From the NCBI GenBank assembly GCA_000371845.1, contig AQUE01000001.1:26871-90870 (forward strand): 64,000 bases of DNA, given 5' to 3'. The notes under the pieces were generated by a model that searched no databases, was not told the DNA's origin, and worked only from the letters and a program-made list of their open reading frames with translations. Each line of letters opens with the position of its first letter. Positions within the stretch are counted from its first letter, which is position 1. The DNA is from an alpha proteobacterium SCGC AAA280-P20. Lineage in GTDB: Bacteria; Pseudomonadota; Alphaproteobacteria; Pelagibacterales; Pelagibacteraceae. The position numbers and the translations under genes are program-made. Below, piece after piece: positions 26,736 through 39,079 of this stretch.

Positions 26736-26972
26736 TTATTTATCACCTCCAACAACTGTCCAGCGTTTAAGTTTAGAAATTGGTTTGCTTTCTACAATAG
26801 AAACCATATCTCCAACTTTTGATTTATTTTTTTCATCGTGCGCATGATATTTTTTATAAGTTATCATTACTTTTTTATATCTTGGATGAACAAATCTTCT
26901 GCTAACCTCAACAACAATTGTTTTGTTACTTTTATCACTAACTACCTTTCCTTTTAAAATTCTCTTAACCAT
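26736..26972 (-). CDS. rpsQ: 30S ribosomal protein S17
   Basis: S17 is a primary 16S rRNA-binding protein with an OB fold. The 78 residues contain LKGKVVSDKSNKTIVVEV, HPRYKKVMITYKKYHAHDE and the ending KPISKLKRWTVV. It abuts rplN and overlaps rpmC by one base. Confidence 0.97.
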   Translation of the reverse strand: MVKRILKGKVVSDKSNKTIVVEVSRRFVHPRYKKVMITYKKYHAHDEKNKSKVGDMVSIVESKPISKLKRWTVVGGDK

Positions 26973-27163
26973 TATTTAGCTCTGTTTAAATTAATAAAAG
27001 TTTTAACTGTAGCAATAGAGCGTCTATTAGTTTTAATAGAAGCTGTATTTGTTACTTGTCCATTTTTTTTCTTAAAACGAATATTAAATTGCTCTTTTTT
27101 CAATTTTTCTAATTCAGAAAACAATTGATCCTGCGTTAGTTTTTTTATTTCTTTAGTTTTCAT
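26972..27163 (-). CDS. rpmC: 50S ribosomal protein L29
   Basis: L29 is near the polypeptide exit and helps recruit trigger factor and SRP. The 63-residue helical hairpin has IKKLTQDQLFSELEKLKKEQFNIRFK (in parts) and a basic end. Its first base overlaps the rplP stop and its stop overlaps the rpsQ start. Confidence 0.95.
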   Translation of the reverse strand: MKTKEIKKLTQDQLFSELEKLKKEQFNIRFKKKNGQVTNTASIKTNRRSIATVKTFINLNRAK

Positions 27164-27579
27164 TATTGTGTTCCTAATCTTTTAACCATTTTGGTCTTGA
27201 TAGATAATTTTGCCTTAGCTCTTTCAAAAGCCTCTTTTGCTACTATCTCGTCAACACCATCGATTTCAAAAATAATTCTACCTGGTTTAACTCTAAATAC
27301 GTAATACTCTAGTCCACCCTTGCCTTTACCCATTCTAACTTCTATTGGTTTTTTTGTTACTGGAATATTTGGGAAAATTCTAAGCCAAACTCTGCCCGCT
27401 CTTTTCATGTGTCTAGTTAAAGCAACTCTTGCAGCTTCAATTTCCTTTGAAGTTACTCTATTAGGTTCAGTTGCTTTTAATCCAAATGATCCAAAGTTCA
27501 ACTCGGCTCCACGTGTAGCAACACCATGAATTTTTCCCTTAAAAGCTTTTCTATATTTTGTTCTAGCTGGCTGTAACAT
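27163..27579 (-). CDS. rplP: 50S ribosomal protein L16
   Basis: L16 organises the A-site tRNA-binding region. It starts [21 protein letters not shown]. The conserved [19 protein letters not shown] segment and the [20 protein letters not shown] segment are present. The 138 residues are normal. It overlaps the end of rpsC by 17 bases. Confidence 0.97.
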   Translation of the reverse strand: MLQPARTKYRKAFKGKIHGVATRGAELNFGSFGLKATEPNRVTSKEIEAARVALTRHMKRAGRVWLRIFPNIPVTKKPIEVRMGKGKGGLEYYVFRVKPGRIIFEIDGVDEIVAKEAFERAKAKLSIKTKMVKRLGTQ

Positions 27580-28261
27580 TTTCTTTCTCGTTTATATTTT
27601 TAGTTTCAGCATCATCAATTTTTTTTTTATCTTTTTCAAACACGATGCCTTTATAAATCCAAACTTTTACACCAATAATTCCATAAGTAGTTTCTGCTTC
27701 TGCTTCTCCATAATCAACGTCAGCTCTTAATGTATGAAGCGGAATACTACCTTCTCTTAACCATTCTGTTCTTGCAATCTCTGTTCCAGCTAATCTTCCA
27801 GCAACGGTAATTTTAATTCCTTTAGCGCCTAATCTAAGAGTTGATTGCATCGCTCTTTTCATTGCTTTTCTATATGCAATTCGTTTTTCAAGTTGCTGAG
27901 CTACGTTTTCTGCAACTAAATAAGCATCTAACTCTGGTTTTCTGATTTCTTTTATATTTACTGAAACTTCTGAACTTGAAATTTTATTAAGATTGCTTTT
28001 AATTTTATCTATATCAGAACCTTTTTTTCCAATTACAAAACCAGGTCTTGATGTAAATATTGTTACGATACATTTTTTTGTTGGTCTTTCGATAAAGATT
28101 TTTGAAATTCCGGAATTTTTAAGATTTTTATGAATATATTCTCTAATTTTAAAGTCTTCGATTAAATATTGGCCATATTCTTTCTTCTTAGCAAACCACA
28201 TTGAATCCCAGTTTTTATTAATGCTTAATCTAAAGCTAATTGGATTTACTTTCTGACCCAT
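27563..28261 (-). CDS. rpsC: 30S ribosomal protein S3
   Basis: S3 lines the mRNA entry tunnel. The 232 residues start [20 protein letters not shown]. The KH domain carries [17 protein letters not shown] (about residues 75-91), and the C-domain includes [31 protein letters not shown] (in parts). A short charged C-terminal tail follows. Confidence 0.97.
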   Translation of the reverse strand: MGQKVNPISFRLSINKNWDSMWFAKKKEYGQYLIEDFKIREYIHKNLKNSGISKIFIERPTKKCIVTIFTSRPGFVIGKKGSDIDKIKSNLNKISSSEVSVNIKEIRKPELDAYLVAENVAQQLEKRIAYRKAMKRAMQSTLRLGAKGIKITVAGRLAGTEIARTEWLREGSIPLHTLRADVDYGEAEAETTYGIIGVKVWIYKGIVFEKDKKKIDDAETKNINEKENVTAS

Positions 28262-28641
28262 TATTTAGTGGCCTCCACCGGAGCTTTTTTGTTTTCTGAA
28301 ACAATGATTGTTAAATTAGAAAAATGTTTTTTAATTCCTGCAGATCTACCTCTTGCTCTAGGCATAAAACGTTTAAGTGTAATTCCTTTTCCAACGTAAG
28401 CCTCTTTAACAATCAAATTATCTATGTCTAATTGATTATTATTCTCAGCATTAGCTATTGCTGATTTTAAAGTTTTTTTAATCTCGCTAGCTACTCTTTT
28501 GTCTGTAAATTCCAAATCTCTCATTGCTACATTAGCATTCTTTCCTCTAATGCTTTTTAATATATTATTAATTTTACGCGGACTTGATCTTAAGTTCCTG
28601 TAAATTGCCTTAACTTGATTTAAATCTTTATTTTTTGTCAT
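28261..28641 (-). CDS. rplV: 50S ribosomal protein L22
   Basis: L22 extends a beta-hairpin into the exit tunnel. The protein of 126 residues has [38 protein letters not shown] and the hairpin tip [20 protein letters not shown] (in parts). Its start lies 14 bases inside the rpsS end. Confidence 0.97.
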   Translation of the reverse strand: MTKNKDLNQVKAIYRNLRSSPRKINNILKSIRGKNANVAMRDLEFTDKRVASEIKKTLKSAIANAENNNQLDIDNLIVKEAYVGKGITLKRFMPRARGRSAGIKKHFSNLTIIVSENKKAPVEATK

Positions 28642-28933
28642 CTTTTTTTTCAGTAGCCGGAGCAGCTTTTTTGTCAGCTGGTGTATGTCCGAAGAATTGT
28701 CTTGTTGCGGAAAATTCTCCTAATTTATGTCCAATCATTTCGTCTGTAATAGTCACTGGGAAGAATTTTTTTCCATTATGCACTTCAAAGGTCATTCCAA
28801 TAAATTCTGGAATAATTGTTGATTTTCTTGACCAAGTTTTGATTGGTTTTTTAATATTTTGGTCTTTATGCTTTTGCACTTTTTTCATTAAACTTAACTC
28901 AACAAAAGGACCTTTCCATACTGATCTACTCAT
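28628..28933 (-). CDS. rpsS: 30S ribosomal protein S19
   Basis: S19 sits in the small-subunit head next to S13. The 101 residues start [19 protein letters not shown], carry the conserved [22 protein letters not shown] (in parts), and end in a short Ala/Lys/Asp tail that overlaps rplV. Confidence 0.97.
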   Translation of the reverse strand: MSRSVWKGPFVELSLMKKVQKHKDQNIKKPIKTWSRKSTIIPEFIGMTFEVHNGKKFFPVTITDEMIGHKLGEFSATRQFFGHTPADKKAAPATEKKDDKK

Positions 28934-28935
28934 AA

Positions 28936-29763
28936 TTAATTAATACCTCTCTTCTTCTTTCTTGAGATAATATACTTATCGGTATTTTTATTTTTTCTAG
29001 TTTTCTTTCCCTTAGTCTTGATGCCCCAAGGAGTAACAGGATGTCTTCCTCCGTTAGTTCTTCCTCCGTGTGGGTGGTCGACTGGGTTCATTGCTATACC
29101 TCTTGTTTGTGGTCTAACTCCTAACCATCTGCTTCTTCCAGCTTTACCAATTTTGATATTTTTTTGATCAGGATTTGATACAGCGCCAATCGTTGCTTTA
29201 CATAGACTTTGTACTCTTCTTACTTCGCCTGAGGCTAATTTTAATGTTGTATAATCTTGATCATGACTCATAATTTGTACAGAAGTACCAGCTGATCTTG
29301 CTAATACCGCCCCATTACCTGGTCTCATTTCAACATTATGAACAACAGTTGCGGGAGGGATGTCTATTAAAGGCATACAATTACCAATTTCTATGTCTTT
29401 TTTTCTTCCTGAGTGGATTTTAGTCCCAACTTTAATGTCTTGCGGAGCAATTAAATAGCTTTGAGTTTTGTCTTCATATTCAACAAGCATAATATTAGCT
29501 GTTCTATAAGGATCGTACTCAAAACGAATTACTGTAGCAGGCATATCAAACTTGTTTCTTTTAAAATCTACAAATCTATATTTTTTTTTATGTCCAGCTG
29601 AACGATGTCTTGATGTAATTCTTCCTAAATTATTTCTTCCATATGAGCCATTAATTCCTGAAGTCAAAGATTTAACAGGTTTACCTTTCCAAAGACCTGT
29701 TCTATCAAGGATAATTGTTCCTCTAGTAGATTTTGTATAAGGTTTATAAGTTTTTAAAGTCAT
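28936..29763 (-). CDS. rplB: 50S ribosomal protein L2
   Basis: L2 is needed for subunit joining and peptidyl-transferase activity. The 275 residues start [15 protein letters not shown] and include [17 protein letters not shown] and [13 protein letters not shown]. The conserved peptidyl-transferase loop is [19 protein letters not shown] with the essential His near residue 230. The ending is basic. Confidence 0.98.
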   Translation of the reverse strand: MTLKTYKPYTKSTRGTIILDRTGLWKGKPVKSLTSGINGSYGRNNLGRITSRHRSAGHKKKYRFVDFKRNKFDMPATVIRFEYDPYRTANIMLVEYEDKTQSYLIAPQDIKVGTKIHSGRKKDIEIGNCMPLIDIPPATVVHNVEMRPGNGAVLARSAGTSVQIMSHDQDYTTLKLASGEVRRVQSLCKATIGAVSNPDQKNIKIGKAGRSRWLGVRPQTRGIAMNPVDHPHGGRTNGGRHPVTPWGIKTKGKKTRKNKNTDKYIISRKKKRGIN

Positions 29764-29765
29764 TT

Positions 29766-30068
29766 TTATATTCCAGTTGTAATATCAATTGATTGTCCTT
29801 TTTTTAAAGTAACAATAGCCTTTTTGTACCCTGACGTTCTGGCAACTCTTCCTCTAACCATTTTAAATCTTGGGTGTAGATTAATAGTATTAACTTTAAC
29901 AACATTTACTTTAAAAAGTTTCTCAATACTTTTTTTAATATTTGCTTTTGTTGCAAATGGCGCAACTTTAAATACTACTTTATTTAGAGAACTAAGATTT
30001 GTAGATTTTTCAGTCACTACAGGCTCAAGGATAATGTCGTATGAGAAATTGTCAGCTCTTTTTTTCAT
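29766..30068 (-). CDS. rplW: 50S ribosomal protein L23
   Basis: L23 at the tunnel exit is the main docking site for trigger factor, whose gene lies at 55125-56592. The 100 residues have [39 protein letters not shown] (in parts) and [15 protein letters not shown]. The ATG overlaps the rplD stop by 4 bases. Confidence 0.97.
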   Translation of the reverse strand: MKKRADNFSYDIILEPVVTEKSTNLSSLNKVVFKVAPFATKANIKKSIEKLFKVNVVKVNTINLHPRFKMVRGRVARTSGYKKAIVTLKKGQSIDITTGI

Positions 30069-30691
30069 TTTAATAATCTTTCCTGAAGTTTTTTAATTGA
30101 AGAGTGCGTGAACAAAACATTATGATATTTTAGAATATCATAAACATTAGTTCCAATCTCCGGAATATTTTTAATATTTTTAATATTTTTTACATTATTT
30201 AATAAAACTTCATTTTCATTATCATAAATTAACAATGCGCTCTTTGAATTAATTTTTGATAAAAATTTACTGAAATCTTTAGTCTTGAAATTTTTAAAAT
30301 CTTTATCTGATAAAACATTAATTTTGTTGTCTAAAACTTTGCTAGATAAAGCGTGTTTTAATCCTAGTTTTCTAACTTTTTTATTTAATCTTTTCACTCT
30401 ATGTTTTCCTTTTGCCTTTGGTCCATGCGCAATACCACCGCCAACAAATATTGGAGCTGTAATGTTACCATGTCTCGCTCCTCCAGATCCTTTTTGTGGT
30501 CCAATCTTTTTTCTAGATCCAGCGACTTCTCCTCTGGTTTTTGTATAACCAGTTTTTTTTGAGTGACGACTTATTTGCCAATCCACAACCATTTTTATAA
30601 TGTCTTTTCTAGGTTTTAATGAAAACACATTGTCAGAAACTTCAATGTTTCCAACGTCTTTTCCATCAATTCCTAATTCTTTTATTTTCAT
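30065..30691 (-). CDS. rplD: 50S ribosomal protein L4
   Basis: L4 reaches into the exit tunnel; in E. coli it also represses the S10 operon. I start at ATG 30691 ([18 protein letters not shown], 208 residues), 4 bases after the rplC stop; a longer frame upstream lies inside rplC. The tunnel loop is [25 protein letters not shown] (in parts). The C-terminal domain contains three perfect 9-bp DNA repeats (30164-30190) that encode Lys-Asn-Ile three times. Confidence 0.97.
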   Translation of the reverse strand: MKIKELGIDGKDVGNIEVSDNVFSLKPRKDIIKMVVDWQISRHSKKTGYTKTRGEVAGSRKKIGPQKGSGGARHGNITAPIFVGGGIAHGPKAKGKHRVKRLNKKVRKLGLKHALSSKVLDNKINVLSDKDFKNFKTKDFSKFLSKINSKSALLIYDNENEVLLNNVKNIKNIKNIPEIGTNVYDILKYHNVLFTHSSIKKLQERLLK

Positions 30692-30695
30692 ATAA

Positions 30696-31481
30696 TTACT
30701 TCTTCTCCGCTGCAGGCGCTGCTGCTGCTGGTTTTGCATCTTTTTTATTAGTTTCTGCGCTTTTTTCTTTTTTATTCGATTTTTCTTTTAATCCTTCGGC
30801 AAGATCATCTTTGAAAGCCTGAATAGTGTCTTTCATAGTTCTCTTGTTTCTTTCTTTAACGGCTTTATTAATCTCAACAACAGCATTTTTAGCCCCTGGA
30901 ACTGAACCTTTAACAAATAATAAATTATTCTCTAAATCTGTTTCGATAATTTCTAATCTTTCAACTGTTCTAAATTTATCTCCCATATGACCAGCCATTT
31001 TTTTTCCTTTAAAAACTCTACCTGGGTCTTGTCTTTGACCTGTAGAACCATGAGATCTGTGAGAAACTGAAACCCCGTGTGTTGCTCTTAATCCTGCAAA
31101 ATTATGTCTTTTCATAACTCCGGCAAAACCTCTTCCAATTGTTTTTGATCTTATGTCTACAAAATTAATATCTTTAAAAATATTCAAATCTACATCTGAG
31201 CCTAATTTAAGATCGCTATCTGTATCCACTCTAAATTCTTTTAAAATTTTTTTAGGTTCTAAAGATTTTTTTGCAAAAACACCTTTCATTTGCTTCGTTA
31301 CTTTTGAATTTTTAATATGACCAAATCCAACTAATACGGCACTATAACCACGTTTATCCTTAGTGATAACATCAACAACTTTGCCTGGCTCAACATGAAG
31401 AACTGTTACAGGAACGGATTGACCATTCTCATAAAACCTTCTTGTCATACCAATTTTTTTACCTATTAAACCTAAAGTCAT
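30696..31481 (-). CDS. rplC: 50S ribosomal protein L3
   Basis: L3 initiates 50S assembly. The conserved part begins GLIGKKIGMTRRFYENGQSVPVTVL and includes GVMKRHNFAGLRATHGVSVSHRSHGSTGQRQDPGRVFKGKKMAGHMG (in parts), with the Gln that HemK/PrmB methylates in many bacteria. The family core ends near residue 210. About 50 extra residues, ending in an Ala/Pro/Lys-rich low-complexity tail, are unusual compared with E. coli. Confidence 0.97.
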   Translation of the reverse strand: MTLGLIGKKIGMTRRFYENGQSVPVTVLHVEPGKVVDVITKDKRGYSAVLVGFGHIKNSKVTKQMKGVFAKKSLEPKKILKEFRVDTDSDLKLGSDVDLNIFKDINFVDIRSKTIGRGFAGVMKRHNFAGLRATHGVSVSHRSHGSTGQRQDPGRVFKGKKMAGHMGDKFRTVERLEIIETDLENNLLFVKGSVPGAKNAVVEINKAVKERNKRTMKDTIQAFKDDLAEGLKEKSNKKEKSAETNKKDAKPAAAAPAAEKK

Positions 31482-31484
31482 AAT

Positions 31485-31793
31485 TTAAATTTTAATTTCT
31501 ACATCCACGCCTGAAGCTAAATCTAATTTCATTAATGCCTCAACTGTTTGGGGTGTTGGGTCAAGAATGTCTATCATTCGTTTATGTGTTCTTGTTTCAA
31601 ATTGTTCTCTGCTTTTTTTGTCAATGTGAGGAGATCTTAATACTGTAAAAATTTCTTTACGTGTAGGAAGTGGTATTGGTCCTCTAACCTGAGCACCAGT
31701 TCTTTTTGCTGTATTTACAATCTCAATAGTAGATTGATCTAAAACTTTATGATCATAAGCTCTCAATTTAATTCTAATATTCTGTTTATCCAT
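31485..31793 (-). CDS. rpsJ: 30S ribosomal protein S10
   Basis: S10 (NusE) is both ribosomal and a transcription antitermination factor with NusB. The 102 residues have [39 protein letters not shown] (in parts) and [24 protein letters not shown]. It directly follows fusA, with no tuf in between; the only tuf seen is at 46047. Confidence 0.98.
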   Translation of the reverse strand: MDKQNIRIKLRAYDHKVLDQSTIEIVNTAKRTGAQVRGPIPLPTRKEIFTVLRSPHIDKKSREQFETRTHKRMIDILDPTPQTVEALMKLDLASGVDVEIKI

Positions 31794-31796
31794 AAT

Positions 31797-33872
31797 TTAA
31801 GCCATCTTCTTTGTAACTTCGTCCTGAACATTTTGAGGAACGCGATCATAATGATCAAACTGCATCGTATATTGTGCTCTACCTTGAGACATTGATCTTA
31901 AAGTGTTTACATAACCAAACATATTAGCAAGCGGAACCATTGCATTAATAACAGCGGCATTGCCTCGTTTATCAGTTGATCCAACTTGACCTCTTCTGCT
32001 ATTTAAATCACCAATAACATCGCCCATATAGTCTTCTGGTGTCACTACTTCAACTTTCATAATTGGTTCTAAAAGTTTTGGATGTGATTGAAGACATAAT
32101 TCTCTAAAACAATATCGTGCTGCCAATTCAAACGCTAAAGGGCTGGAATCTACTTCGTGATGTAATCCGTCTAAGATTTGAACTTTATAATCTAATAATG
32201 GAAAGCCTGCTAATACTCCAGAGTCTGCAACACTTAAAATTCCTTTTTCTACTCCAGGGATAAATTCTCTTGGGATTGATCCTCCTTTAATTAAATTCTC
32301 AACAATTCTACCTTCTCCTTGAGAAAGAGGCTCAACAGCTAATTTAACTTTAGCAAACTGCCCAGCTCCACCGCTTTGTTTTTTGTGTGTATATTCAAGT
32401 TTGCCAGCTGAGGTGATAGTTTCTCTATAAGCAACTTGAGGGGCCCCGATGTTAGCTTCAACTTTAAATTCTCTTTTCATTCTATCTACAATAATTTCAA
32501 GATGTAACTCACCCATTCCTTTAATAATTGTTTGTCCAGATTCATTGTCTGAGGAAACTCTAAATGAAGGATCTTCTTTTGCTAAACGATTAAGGGCTTC
32601 TCCCATTTTTTCTTGGTCATTTTTTGTTTTAGGTTCAACTGCAATTTCAATAACTGGTTCAGGAAAATCCATAGACTCTAATACGATTGGATTATTTTTG
32701 TCGCAAAGAGTATGTCCTGTAATTGTATTTTTAAGACCTGCTAAAGCAACGATATCTCCTGCGCTTGCACTTTTAATGTCTTCTCTATTATTCGCATGCA
32801 TCAATAACATACGACCAATTCTTTCTTCTTTTCCAGTTGTTGCGTTAAGGACACCTGTGCCTGTAGACAATGTTCCTGAATAAATTCTAATAAATGTTAA
32901 TGATCCAACAAATGGATCGTTTGCTATTTTAAATGCTAATGCAGAAAATGGTTCTTCATCATTACATTTTCTAATTAGCTCTTCTTCTGTATCTGGCTTA
33001 GTTCCTTTAACTTGACCAACGTCTTTAGGGCTTGGTAAAAAATCAACTACTGCGTCCAAAATTAATTGAACTCCTTTATTTTTAAAAGCAGCACCACAAA
33101 TTATTGGAACGAAAGCGAAAGAAATTGTTCCTTTTCTAATACAAGCTTTTAATTCTGCTTCTGATGGATCTTTACCGTTAAGATAATTTTCCATTACTTT
33201 TTCATCTTGCTCAACAGCAAGTTCTACTAATTCTTTTCTGTATTTAATTGCTTGCTCTTTAAGGTCAGCTGGAATTTCAACATAATCAAATTTTGCACCT
33301 AAACTCTCATCTTGCCAAACAACACCTTTCATCGTCACAAGATCAACAACGCCTTTGAATGTGCTTTCAATGCCGATTGGAATTTGAAGTACCATAGGAA
33401 TTGCTCCTAAACGCTCTTTAATCATGTCAACGCACATGAAAAAATTAGCTCCAGTTCTATCTAATTTATTAACAAAACAAATTCTTGGGACTTTATATTT
33501 ATCCGCTTGTCTCCATACTGTTTCAGATTGTGGTTCAACGCCTGCAACTCCGTCAAAACAAGCAACAGCTCCGTCTAAAACTTTTAATGATCTTTCAACT
33601 TCAATAGTAAAATCAACGTGTCCTGGCGTATCGATAATATTAATTCTATGACCTTTCCAAAAACAAGTTGTTGCTGCAGATGTAATTGTGATTCCTCTTT
33701 CTTGTTCTTGCTCCATCCAGTCCATAGTTGCAGCGCCATCATGCACTTCGCCAATTTTATGGGCTTTGCCTGTGTAATATAAAATTCTTTCTGTAGTAGT
33801 AGTTTTGCCAGCATCAATATGGGCAGCGATACCTATGTTTCTGTATTTATCTATCGGATATTTTTCGCTCAT
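31797..33872 (-). CDS. fusA: elongation factor G
   Basis: EF-G is the GTPase that drives translocation and, with RRF, ribosome recycling. The G domain has [18 protein letters not shown] (P-loop), [16 protein letters not shown] and VNKLDRTGA. Later domains include [18 protein letters not shown] and [15 protein letters not shown] start at ATG 33872 ([12 protein letters not shown], 691 residues), 4 bases after the rpsG stop. A TTG eight codons upstream would overlap rpsG and has no support in the family. Confidence 0.98.
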   Translation of the reverse strand: MSEKYPIDKYRNIGIAAHIDAGKTTTTERILYYTGKAHKIGEVHDGAATMDWMEQEQERGITITSAATTCFWKGHRINIIDTPGHVDFTIEVERSLKVLDGAVACFDGVAGVEPQSETVWRQADKYKVPRICFVNKLDRTGANFFMCVDMIKERLGAIPMVLQIPIGIESTFKGVVDLVTMKGVVWQDESLGAKFDYVEIPADLKEQAIKYRKELVELAVEQDEKVMENYLNGKDPSEAELKACIRKGTISFAFVPIICGAAFKNKGVQLILDAVVDFLPSPKDVGQVKGTKPDTEEELIRKCNDEEPFSALAFKIANDPFVGSLTFIRIYSGTLSTGTGVLNATTGKEERIGRMLLMHANNREDIKSASAGDIVALAGLKNTITGHTLCDKNNPIVLESMDFPEPVIEIAVEPKTKNDQEKMGEALNRLAKEDPSFRVSSDNESGQTIIKGMGELHLEIIVDRMKREFKVEANIGAPQVAYRETITSAGKLEYTHKKQSGGAGQFAKVKLAVEPLSQGEGRIVENLIKGGSIPREFIPGVEKGILSVADSGVLAGFPLLDYKVQILDGLHHEVDSSPLAFELAARYCFRELCLQSHPKLLEPIMKVEVVTPEDYMGDVIGDLNSRRGQVGSTDKRGNAAVINAMVPLANMFGYVNTLRSMSQGRAQYTMQFDHYDRVPQNVQDEVTKKMA

Positions 33873-33876
33873 AAAT

Positions 33877-34721
<845 letters not shown>

Positions 34722-34834
34722 AAATTTCTAAAAAATTTTAATAATTTAAGGATAGAAAATAAGGTCGAAACCTAAAATCTGGTAGGAGTTTAAGTGCTCG
34801 GGAGCCTTACTTACTACCTTAAAAAAGTGTGGGC
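34722..34834 (-). ncRNA. candidate structured 5' leader of rpsL
   Basis: The roughly 110-nt leader between the candidate promoter and rpsL can fold. An outer stem pairs 34814-34818 with 34781-34785 (GGUAG/CUACC). Stacked on it, an inner stem pairs 34809-34813 with 34791-34795 (UAAGU/ACUUA). A small GCU/AGC hairpin (34803-34805, 34796-34798) caps it. A second hairpin with a UUCG tetraloop follows at 34762-34773 (AGGU-UUCG-ACCU). I recall that rpsL leader RNAs have been described in Rickettsiales but cannot compare the structures here. A protein-binding autoregulatory role is inference. Confidence 0.45.
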
Positions 34835-34862
34835 ATAATACTTAAATTACGCGAAAGGTCAA
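34835..34862 (-). promoter_or_regulatory. candidate sigma-70 promoter for rpsL-rpsG-fusA-S10-spc-alpha
   Basis: On the minus strand TTGACC (34862-34857), a 16-bp spacer and TATTAT (34840-34835) lie downstream of the rpoC stop. A start near 34828 gives a leader of about 106 nt. This is the largest non-coding gap inside the long ribosomal cluster, which supports a real transcription start. Confidence 0.55.
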
Positions 34863-34915
34863 ATTGTAGTTGTATAAAAAACTACTTAATTAATATTGAA
34901 AAACTTAGCTTATTG

Positions 34916-37900
34916 TTACTTAGTAACCTCTAATTGCTCAGGGGCTTTTGCTTTGCTGTTTTGCAGCTCCATGTCTCTTTCACGAGCGATTTTAGAGTAT
35001 TTAAATGTGCTATCTCCTGTTCCCGCTGGGATCAATCTTCCAACGATAACATTCTCTTTCAAACCATGAAGGACATCAATTTTGCCTTTGATTGCTGCCT
35101 CAGTAAGAACTCTTGTTGTTTCTTGGAATGAAGCTGCGGAAATAAATGATTTAGTCTGTAATGAAGCTTTTGTAATACCTAGTAATACTGGATCAACTTT
35201 TGCAGGTGCTTTACCTTCTGAGACTAATTTTTTATTTAATTCATCCAGATCGATTTTATCTACCAATTCTCCTACTAAGAATGGAGTGTCACCAGAAGCT
35301 TTGATTTCAACTTTTCTTAGCATTTGTCTAACAATAACTTCTATATGTTTATCGTTAATAATAACGCCCTGTAATCTATAAACTTCTTGAACTTCATCAA
35401 TAAAATAATTTGCAAGAGCTTCTACTCCTAAAATTCTTAAAATATCATGGGGAGCTGGACTACCGTCTAATAAATATTCGCCTTTTTTAATTTCTTCACC
35501 TGGATTGAAGTTAACTTGTTTTCCTTTTGGAATTAAATAAGAAGATTCAATTCCTGCTTTTGATTTAATTGTAATTTTAAGTTTTCCTCTAACTTCTTTT
35601 CCAAATTCAATTTTACCATCATTCTCAGCAATGATTGCTCCTTCTTTGGGTTTTCTTGCTTCAAATAATTCAGCAACTCTTGGTAATCCTCCGGTAATAT
35701 CTTTTGTTTTAGAAGTTGCTTTAGGTAATCTAGCTAATACGTCACCTGCATTAACTTTATCTCCATCTTCAACTGATAAAATTGTTTCTGGAACTAAATA
35801 ATATCTTGCTTCATTGTCATCTGCTTTTTTAACAACTTTTCCTTTGCTGTCTCTTAATGTAATTCTTGGTTTAAGATCAAGATTCTTAGATTGTCCTCTC
35901 CAATCCAAAACAACTTTAGAAGAAATTCCTGTAGCTTCGTCTGTAGCATCTGTAATTGACGCTCCATCAATTAAATCTACAAAGTTAACAATACCATCTG
36001 TTTCTGAGATAACTGGTAAAGTGTACGGATCCCACTCGCAAATTTTTTGGCCTTTTTTAACTGGCTGATCTGGTTTTGCAAAAAGTTTTGATCCATATGG
36101 AATTTTGTACATTGCAACGTTTGTGCCATTTTTTTCAATAATAATTTCAGTATTTCTTCCCATTACTATTAATTCCTTTTTAGAATCCTCAATTAAGTTT
36201 TGATTAGAAACTTTTAATATTCCTTCTGAAGGAGCTGTTATCGATGACTCTTGTTTAATTTGAGCTGTACCTCCAACGTGGAATGTTCTCATTGTAAGCT
36301 GAGTTCCTGGCTCTCCAATTGATTGAGCCGCGATCATTCCAACACATTCACCAATTGATACTAATCTTCCTCTTGCTAAATCTCTTCCATAACAAGTTGA
36401 GCAAATTCCATCTTTTGCTTCACAAGTAATTGGTGAATAAACATCGATAGATTTAACCCCAGCGGCGTCCATTAATTCACATTGTTTTTCTTCAATTAAC
36501 TGTTTAGCTTTAACGATAACATCTCCTGTATTTGGAGCTTTAATATCTTTGGCGGCAATTCTTCCTAAAGATCTTTCTGTTAAAGATACAATAATGTTAC
36601 CACCTTCTATAATCTCACTAATATTAATATGTTTTTTAGTTCCACAGAATTTAAGTCTTACAATAACGTCCTGAGAAACGTCACATAATCTTCTTGTTAA
36701 ATATCCAGAGTTTGCAGTTTTTAAAGCTGTATCAGCAAGTCCTTTTCGTGCTCCGTGAGTAGATGTAAAGTACTCTAGAACTGTCAAACCTTCTTTGAAG
36801 TTTGAAATAATTGGAGTTTCAATAATTTCTCCTGATGGTTTTGCCATTAAACCTCTCATTCCAGCTAACTGCTTCATCTGAGCCGCCGAACCTCTCGCGC
36901 CAGAATCTGCCATCATAAATATAGAGTTAGTTGTTATTGAGCCATCTTCTTTATTAATCTTAGAAGCAGAGATATTTTTCATCATCTCGCTTGCAATTTT
37001 GTCTGTACATTTAGACCACTGATCTACAACTTTGTTATATTTTTCACCTTTAGTAATTAAACCTTCAGAATATTGAGTTTCATATTCCTCAACCATTTTT
37101 TTTGCTTCATTTATAATTTTCTCTTTTGATTCAGGGATAACTAAATCATCTTTTCCAAAAGATATTCCTGCTTTAAATGCATTAAGGAAGCCAATGGTCA
37201 TTAATCTATCGCAAAAAATTACTGTTTCTTTCTGACCACAGTATCTAAAAATAATATCAATAAGTTCAGAAATTTGCTTTTTAGTTAATAATTTATTTAC
37301 TAAATCAAATGAAATTTTGTGATGCTTTGGAAGAACATCTGCTAATAAAAATCTACCAACGCTACTTTGGTATGTTTTAAAAACTGGCTTGCCTTTTTCA
37401 TCAACTGTTTCAAATCGTGAAACAACTTTAGAATGAACATTTATTGATTTGTTTTCCAATCCTTGAGCAATTTCATCTAAGTTTAGAAAATAACCAACTG
37501 GCTTAGTATCTTGATCTCCAAAAAACTGGGACATGTAATAAATTCCTAAAACCATGTCTTGAGATGGAACGATAATAGGTTTTCCGTTTGACGGACTTAA
37601 AATATTATTAGTCGACATCATTAGTACTCTTGCCTCTAATTGCGCCTCTATACTTAACGGAACGTGAACAGCCATTTGGTCACCATCAAAGTCAGCATTA
37701 AAAGCAGCTGTAACTAAAGGATGTAGTTGAATTGCTTTGCCTTCAATTAACAACGGTTCAAAAGCTTGAATACCTAATCTATGAAGTGTTGGGGCTCTGT
37801 TCAAAAGAATTGGATGTTCTCTAACAACTTCTTCTAAAATATCCCAAACTTCTGATTTTTCTTTTTCTACAATTTTTTTTGCCTGCTTAATTGTTGTAGC

Positions 37901-39076
37901 AAGACCAAGTTTATCTAATTTTGCGTAAATAAACGGCTTAAATAATTCTAGTGCCATTTTTTTGGGAAGACCACACTGATGAAGTTTTAATTCTGGTCCT
38001 ACAACAATTACAGATCTTCCTGAATAATCTACTCGTTTTCCTAATAAGTTTTGTCTGAAACGTCCTTGTTTGCCTTTAAGCATGTCAGCTAAAGATTTAA
38101 GAGGTCTCTTACCAGTTCCTGTTATAACTCTTCCTCTTCTTCCGTTATCAAATAAAGCGTCCACTGCTTCTTGCAGCATACGTTTTTCATTTCTAACAAT
38201 AATATCTGGAGCTCTTAATTCCATTAATCTCTTTAATCGATTATTTCTATTAATCACTCTTCGATATAAATCGTTAAGATCAGATGTTGCAAATCGTCCT
38301 CCATCAAGTGGAACCAAAGGTCTAAGCTCTGGTGGAATAACTGGTATAACAGTTAAGATCATCCACTCTGGTTTATTTCCAGAGTTAATAAAATTCTCAA
38401 CTAATTTTAATCTTTTAATAGTTCTTTCTTCAGCAACTTTAGAAGTTGTTGTTTTTAATATTTCTCTTAATCTTTCTCTTTCAGCTGGCAAATCAATTGC
38501 TGCTAATACTTCTCTAATAGCTTCAGCACCAATCCCTGCTGAGAACTGATCTTCTCCGTATTTTTCTTGAGCTTTTAATAATTCTTCTTCTGTAATTAAT
38601 TGATTTTTTTTAAATTCCGTAAGTCCTGGTTCAATAACAATAAAATTTTCAAAATATAAAACTTTTTCAAGATCTTTAAGTTTCATATCCATTGCTAGAG
38701 CTATTCTGCTTGGTAATGATTTTAAAAACCAAATATGAGAAACTGGCGTTGATAGCTCAACATGACCCATTCGTTCACGTCTTACATTAGCTTTTGTAAC
38801 TTCAACTCCACACTTTTCGCAAATAATTCCTCTAAATTTCATACGCTTGTACTTACCGCACAAACATTCGTAATCTTTTACTGGTCCAAATATTCTTGAA
38901 CAAAATAATCCATCTTTTTCAGGTTTAAATGTTCTGTAATTTATAGTTTCTGGTTTTTTAATTTCTCCAAATGACCAAGATTTAATCTTTTCAGGACTAG
39001 CCAAAGAAATTTTAATATTATTAAAGTTTTCTTTATTAATATTTTTTTTAAATAAATTTGTTAATTCTTTGCTCAT
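34916..39076 (-). CDS. rpoC: DNA-directed RNA polymerase subunit beta'
   Basis: The 1386-residue beta' subunit contributes the catalytic site and DNA clamp. The N-terminal zinc finger has [19 protein letters not shown] (about residues 69-88), and the clamp contains [23 protein letters not shown] (in parts). The catalytic Mg loop [12 protein letters not shown] is near residue 460. The second zinc site ([13 protein letters not shown]) is near residue 890. The C-terminus ends with the [13 protein letters not shown] region, which forms part of the omega-binding surface. It follows rpoB by 3 bases. A short Ala/Pro/Glu tail follows the last motif. Confidence 0.98.
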   Translation of the reverse strand: MSKELTNLFKKNINKENFNNIKISLASPEKIKSWSFGEIKKPETINYRTFKPEKDGLFCSRIFGPVKDYECLCGKYKRMKFRGIICEKCGVEVTKANVRRERMGHVELSTPVSHIWFLKSLPSRIALAMDMKLKDLEKVLYFENFIVIEPGLTEFKKNQLITEEELLKAQEKYGEDQFSAGIGAEAIREVLAAIDLPAERERLREILKTTTSKVAEERTIKRLKLVENFINSGNKPEWMILTVIPVIPPELRPLVPLDGGRFATSDLNDLYRRVINRNNRLKRLMELRAPDIIVRNEKRMLQEAVDALFDNGRRGRVITGTGKRPLKSLADMLKGKQGRFRQNLLGKRVDYSGRSVIVVGPELKLHQCGLPKKMALELFKPFIYAKLDKLGLATTIKQAKKIVEKEKSEVWDILEEVVREHPILLNRAPTLHRLGIQAFEPLLIEGKAIQLHPLVTAAFNADFDGDQMAVHVPLSIEAQLEARVLMMSTNNILSPSNGKPIIVPSQDMVLGIYYMSQFFGDQDTKPVGYFLNLDEIAQGLENKSINVHSKVVSRFETVDEKGKPVFKTYQSSVGRFLLADVLPKHHKISFDLVNKLLTKKQISELIDIIFRYCGQKETVIFCDRLMTIGFLNAFKAGISFGKDDLVIPESKEKIINEAKKMVEEYETQYSEGLITKGEKYNKVVDQWSKCTDKIASEMMKNISASKINKEDGSITTNSIFMMADSGARGSAAQMKQLAGMRGLMAKPSGEIIETPIISNFKEGLTVLEYFTSTHGARKGLADTALKTANSGYLTRRLCDVSQDVIVRLKFCGTKKHINISEIIEGGNIIVSLTERSLGRIAAKDIKAPNTGDVIVKAKQLIEEKQCELMDAAGVKSIDVYSPITCEAKDGICSTCYGRDLARGRLVSIGECVGMIAAQSIGEPGTQLTMRTFHVGGTAQIKQESSITAPSEGILKVSNQNLIEDSKKELIVMGRNTEIIIEKNGTNVAMYKIPYGSKLFAKPDQPVKKGQKICEWDPYTLPVISETDGIVNFVDLIDGASITDATDEATGISSKVVLDWRGQSKNLDLKPRITLRDSKGKVVKKADDNEARYYLVPETILSVEDGDKVNAGDVLARLPKATSKTKDITGGLPRVAELFEARKPKEGAIIAENDGKIEFGKEVRGKLKITIKSKAGIESSYLIPKGKQVNFNPGEEIKKGEYLLDGSPAPHDILRILGVEALANYFIDEVQEVYRLQGVIINDKHIEVIVRQMLRKVEIKASGDTPFLVGELVDKIDLDELNKKLVSEGKAPAKVDPVLLGITKASLQTKSFISAASFQETTRVLTEAAIKGKIDVLHGLKENVIVGRLIPAGTGDSTFKYSKIARERDMELQNSKAKAPEQLEVTK

Positions 39077-39079
39077 AAT

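Noticed and set aside
34865-34885. GTAGTT/AACTAC hairpin as an rpoC terminator
   Set aside because: No U-run follows on the minus strand and the stem is only 6 bp; it lies just upstream of the rpsL promoter.
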